6,736 nucleotides of DNA, from contig CP070826.1 of NCBI GenBank assembly GCA_020344435.1, positions 216,319-223,054 of the forward strand, written 5' to 3'. The position numbers and the translations under genes were made by a program. The DNA comes from Candidatus Bathyarchaeota archaeon. Its GTDB lineage: Archaea; Thermoproteota; Bathyarchaeia; Bathyarchaeales; Bathyarchaeaceae. The notes beneath the pieces were generated by a model. The model did not search any database. It saw nothing but the letters and a program-made list of their open reading frames with translations, and was not told where the DNA came from. Shown piece by piece: positions 4,854-6,736 of this stretch (positions are counted from its first letter, which is position 1; the number at the start of each line of letters is the position of its first letter).

Positions 4854-6068
4854 TCAGACTAGAAAGTAGACGAATATCGCGGCTACAAAAGAGATTGCCA
4901 AAGAAGGAATCAGATACTTGTAGAGCCTACCTAACGGGCACTTGAAGTAATCTGCTGTCAGAACTAGGCAGAGATGCGTTGGCGCACCAATATACCCCAG
5001 GTAAGCGGCTGTGAAGAGTAGTCCAGCCGTCTGAGGTATGAAATTTAGCGTTCCAGCTAGCATCGGCACACTTATGGCTATTCCGCCGGACGGAGAACCT
5101 ACGAGGAAGCTCAACACCGCTGGAACCGCTAATAGCAGGACAACTTCATTCACATTCACGTTGGCCATTATGTTTCCAAGTATATCGGAGATTCCAGATG
5201 CTATGGTAACATTTCTCAGCAACATGGCCCCAAATGCCGCCAGCGCAACCCCATAGAGCGCCTTGTTTCTGAAGGGCTTTGAAAGAATCACTAGGCCAGG
5301 CCTAGCGAGGAGAAGCAGAACTGCGACTCCCACGAAGGCGGCCAAGGCAACATCGATGTCGAAGATTGCAACGGCGCAGATCATCGCAAGAATAGGTGAA
5401 AACGTTAGAAGAAGGGATTTCAAGTTTGCACCAAAGCTGCCTCTCTCAACTTCATCCTCAGACATTGAGGTCTTCCTGAAAGCTATGAGATAGCCAACTG
5501 CAACCATGGATAACACGACTGGAATCTGTCTCACAATCAGACCTGTCAGAGAAAGTCCCGTAAGCGCTGCAGCGAGTATGAGGAGCTGACTCATTGGATA
5601 AACTGGGAAAATCGTGTGTCTGAACCAGATGTTAACATAGGTCTTCATACCTCTTCTGAATTGAAGTTTGTCTGCTTCAGCCTCTATGAGCGGTGCCGAC
5701 ATCAATGCTCCACCAGCAACTGGCAGAAGACCCACAATCGCTGGAAGCAAGCTCACTACGAGTTTGGAGTTTCTCACCGTCTCACTGAGACTCTGACTCA
5801 GAGTCTCTATGACTCCCGTCTCCTTGTAAAGCTGGCTTAAAATCATTATTCCAAAAGTTGCTGAGACCAGAGAAATCGTGAGCGCACTAGTTGAAGTTTC
5901 AATGAATACGTTCGGAATCTCATCAAACTCCATAACGAGAAGGCTCAGGAGAAAAGCTGTAGATGTTAAGGTTATTCCAAGGTTTACGCGCTTGTACACC
6001 ATTACTCCAAGAAAGGCGAAAGAGACAACGAACGCAGCCAAAGGGTCAATGAATCCCAAGCGTAGCAA
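4854..6068 (-). CDS. DUF401 (AF0261-family) multi-spanning membrane protein
   Basis: A 404-residue, very hydrophobic protein with roughly ten or more membrane helices. The recognisable DUF401 landmarks are the re-entrant-type segment LLPVAGGALMSAPLIEA (114-130), NIWFRHTIFPVYP (146-158), a second hairpin-like segment VGSPSGGIAISVP (323-335), and GAPTHLCLVLTADYF (361-375). The two Gly/Pro/Ser-rich hairpins in the two halves suggest an inverted-repeat transporter fold of the ion-transporter (IT) type. The family is conserved in archaea and some bacteria, and its substrate is unknown to me. Hydrophilic loops are short (about 198-214 being the longest). The start is TTG 6068, seven codons after a potential ATA and nine after an in-frame TAA (6093-6095); TTG at 6059 is an alternative, and no strong Shine-Dalgarno is seen. 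It is transcribed toward the exporter operon (148-bp gap) and is probably its own unit. Confidence 0.88.
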   Translation of the reverse strand: MLRLGFIDPLAAFVVSFAFLGVMVYKRVNLGITLTSTAFLLSLLVMEFDEIPNVFIETSTSALTISLVSATFGIMILSQLYKETGVIETLSQSLSETVRNSKLVVSLLPAIVGLLPVAGGALMSAPLIEAEADKLQFRRGMKTYVNIWFRHTIFPVYPMSQLLILAAALTGLSLTGLIVRQIPVVLSMVAVGYLIAFRKTSMSEDEVERGSFGANLKSLLLTFSPILAMICAVAIFDIDVALAAFVGVAVLLLLARPGLVILSKPFRNKALYGVALAAFGAMLLRNVTIASGISDILGNIMANVNVNEVVLLLAVPAVLSFLVGSPSGGIAISVPMLAGTLNFIPQTAGLLFTAAYLGYIGAPTHLCLVLTADYFKCPLGRLYKYLIPSLAISFVAAIFVYFLV

Positions 6069-6120
6069 GCTTCCTATCCCAAAGTGACGACTTTAGAAGT
6101 TGAAGACTGAGTATCAAGCT

Positions 6121-6128
6121 CTTTTAAT
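6121..6128 (-). promoter_or_regulatory. TATA-like box before DUF401
   Basis: Read on the minus strand, ATTAAAAG preceded by the purine-rich AAGAAAAG (a BRE-like context) lies about 56 bases before the TTG start at 6068. This predicts a transcript start near 6100 and a leader of about 30 bases. It is the most AT-rich stretch in the gap between DUF401 and the glycosyltransferase (6069-6339). I see no structured RNA in that gap. Confidence 0.3.
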
Positions 6129-6290
6129 CTTTTCTTCAAGAAAACCGTGAACCCCGCATCAGTACAATACAACATAGAAGTTTCGTGCACACAACGGTTG
6201 AGGTTGAAACCAAGGCTGGTCGGCCAAACTAGAAAACGCATGAGTGCAACGAGGATGCTTAGTCGAGGTCACCGAGGGAGTAGATGAAGA

Positions 6291-6374
6291 ATGGCCAAGA
6301 AAGTGGTAATTTGCCGTGGATGCTCGCCGGAGGTAGAGATCAAGTTTGGTGGACGCGCGTTCGGATCTTCCTGA
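6291..6374 (+). CDS. Possible 27-residue CxxC microprotein
   Basis: A short frame starts at ATG 6291 and ends at TGA 6372-6374. It encodes a peptide opening MAKKVVICRGCSPEV, which looks like the first strand and zinc knuckle of a zinc-ribbon protein, with one C-R-G-C pair. A purine-rich GAGGGAG (6274-6280) lies 10 bases before the ATG and could be a Shine-Dalgarno. Against it: the length is tiny, there is only one Cys pair, no promoter is clear, and its last 35 bases run antisense to the 3' end of the glycosyltransferase gene. It could be a real microprotein that binds metal as a dimer, the remnant of a larger zinc-ribbon gene, or chance. Confidence 0.25.
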   Translation: MAKKVVICRGCSPEVEIKFGGRAFGSS

Positions 6375-6736
6375 GGAAGAAATATTCTAGGATGTCTTTT
6401 ATATAAAGGAAAAATGCCTTCGATTCATTCTCAAGGAATTTCCGGTGAGAAGTGTATGCCCGAATGCTGTCATCAAATACAACCTTACCTATTCTTCTAA
6501 TCCTCAAGGAAATGTCGTGGTCTTCTGAGGTGAGCAGCTTTTCGTCGAATCCCTTGATCTTCCAGAAAGCATCGGTTCTGAATGCACAGGAAGCGCCCCA
6601 GAACAGGGGATAATTGATTCTCACGAGAATCTTCTGAAGTGTATTTGTAAGTTTGTAGAGGTACGATCCTCTGATTCTTTCAAGGGGAAGCAGAGGGCCT
6701 GTCACGCAGGCGATTCTTTGATCTTGGAAAGTCTCT
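6340..6736 (-). CDS. Family 2 glycosyltransferase, C-terminal part (partial)
   Basis: The frame is open to the window edge, so the N-terminal half with the nucleotide-sugar-binding DxD region is missing; 131 residues remain. Visible GT2 features are RIACVTGPLLPL near the edge, GASCAFRTDAFWKIKGFDE (acceptor-side segment with the usual G-G/GFDE turn), SEDHDISLRIRRIG carrying the ED catalytic-base motif, and a final SHRKFLENESKAFF block. The tail FFLYIKDILEYFFLRK is hydrophobic and may bring the enzyme to the membrane, after which the protein ends with a short basic stretch. GT2 enzymes transfer a sugar from an activated donor to glycans or lipids; donor and acceptor cannot be read here. The valine codon GTG at 6703-6705 could be mistaken for a start, but the homologous sequence clearly continues upstream of it. 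Confidence 0.85.
   Translation of the reverse strand, partial: ETFQDQRIACVTGPLLPLERIRGSYLYKLTNTLQKILVRINYPLFWGASCAFRTDAFWKIKGFDEKLLTSEDHDISLRIRRIGKVVFDDSIRAYTSHRKFLENESKAFFLYIKDILEYFFLRKIRTRVHQT

Noticed and set aside
6074..6241. 55-codon minus-strand frame between the glycosyltransferase and DUF401
   Set aside because: It ends 5 bases before the DUF401 start and has a plausible basic segment (FLKKRLKELDTQS), but no Shine-Dalgarno precedes either possible ATG (6241 or 6175). It also overlaps the best TATA-like box for DUF401, so it is more likely leader and promoter DNA.

Overview
The window looks archaeal. The pointers are Shine-Dalgarno sites of the GGAGGTGA type placed tightly before starts, a DUF401 (AF0261-type) membrane protein, a DrrA-type ABC exporter whose subunits resemble those of uncultured Thermoproteota/Bathyarchaeia-like lineages, and short AT-rich boxes before genes. 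The lineage is my inference from protein style; no ribosomal or other marker gene is present to fix it.

Layout, left to right. (1) The 3' end of an unrecognised protein, plus strand, ends at 183. (2) A 340-residue, very acidic, alanine-rich protein (294-1316) has a disordered N-terminal third and a C-terminal half built of amphipathic helical repeats, with a 22-residue period over three units. (3) A small orphan P-loop protein (1462-2031) has a clear Walker A motif but no obvious Walker B. It is bracketed and interrupted by runs of alternating CG. (4) A tight three-gene plus-strand operon (2172-4705) encodes an ABC-2 type exporter: a DrrA-like ATPase followed by two related but different six-helix permeases, 5 bp and 0 bp apart. 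A perfect 14-bp palindrome lies in its upstream region. (5) A convergent minus-strand DUF401 multi-spanning membrane protein (4854-6068). (6) The C-terminal part of a minus-strand family 2 glycosyltransferase (6340 to the window end). A possible 27-codon CxxC microprotein lies antisense to its tail (6291-6374).

The three exporter genes almost certainly act together: two permeases form a heterodimeric channel driven by an ATPase dimer. Its cargo cannot be read from the sequence. The other genes are not obviously linked to it. Gene orientation and spacing suggest that the acidic repeat protein, the P-loop protein, DUF401 and the glycosyltransferase are separate transcription units.

The most unusual parts are the left third (repeat protein, orphan P-loop gene and the cluster of CG tracts) and the non-canonical H-loop and D-loop of the exporter ATPase. 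I found no CRISPR array, rRNA, tRNA, insertion sequence or attachment site.
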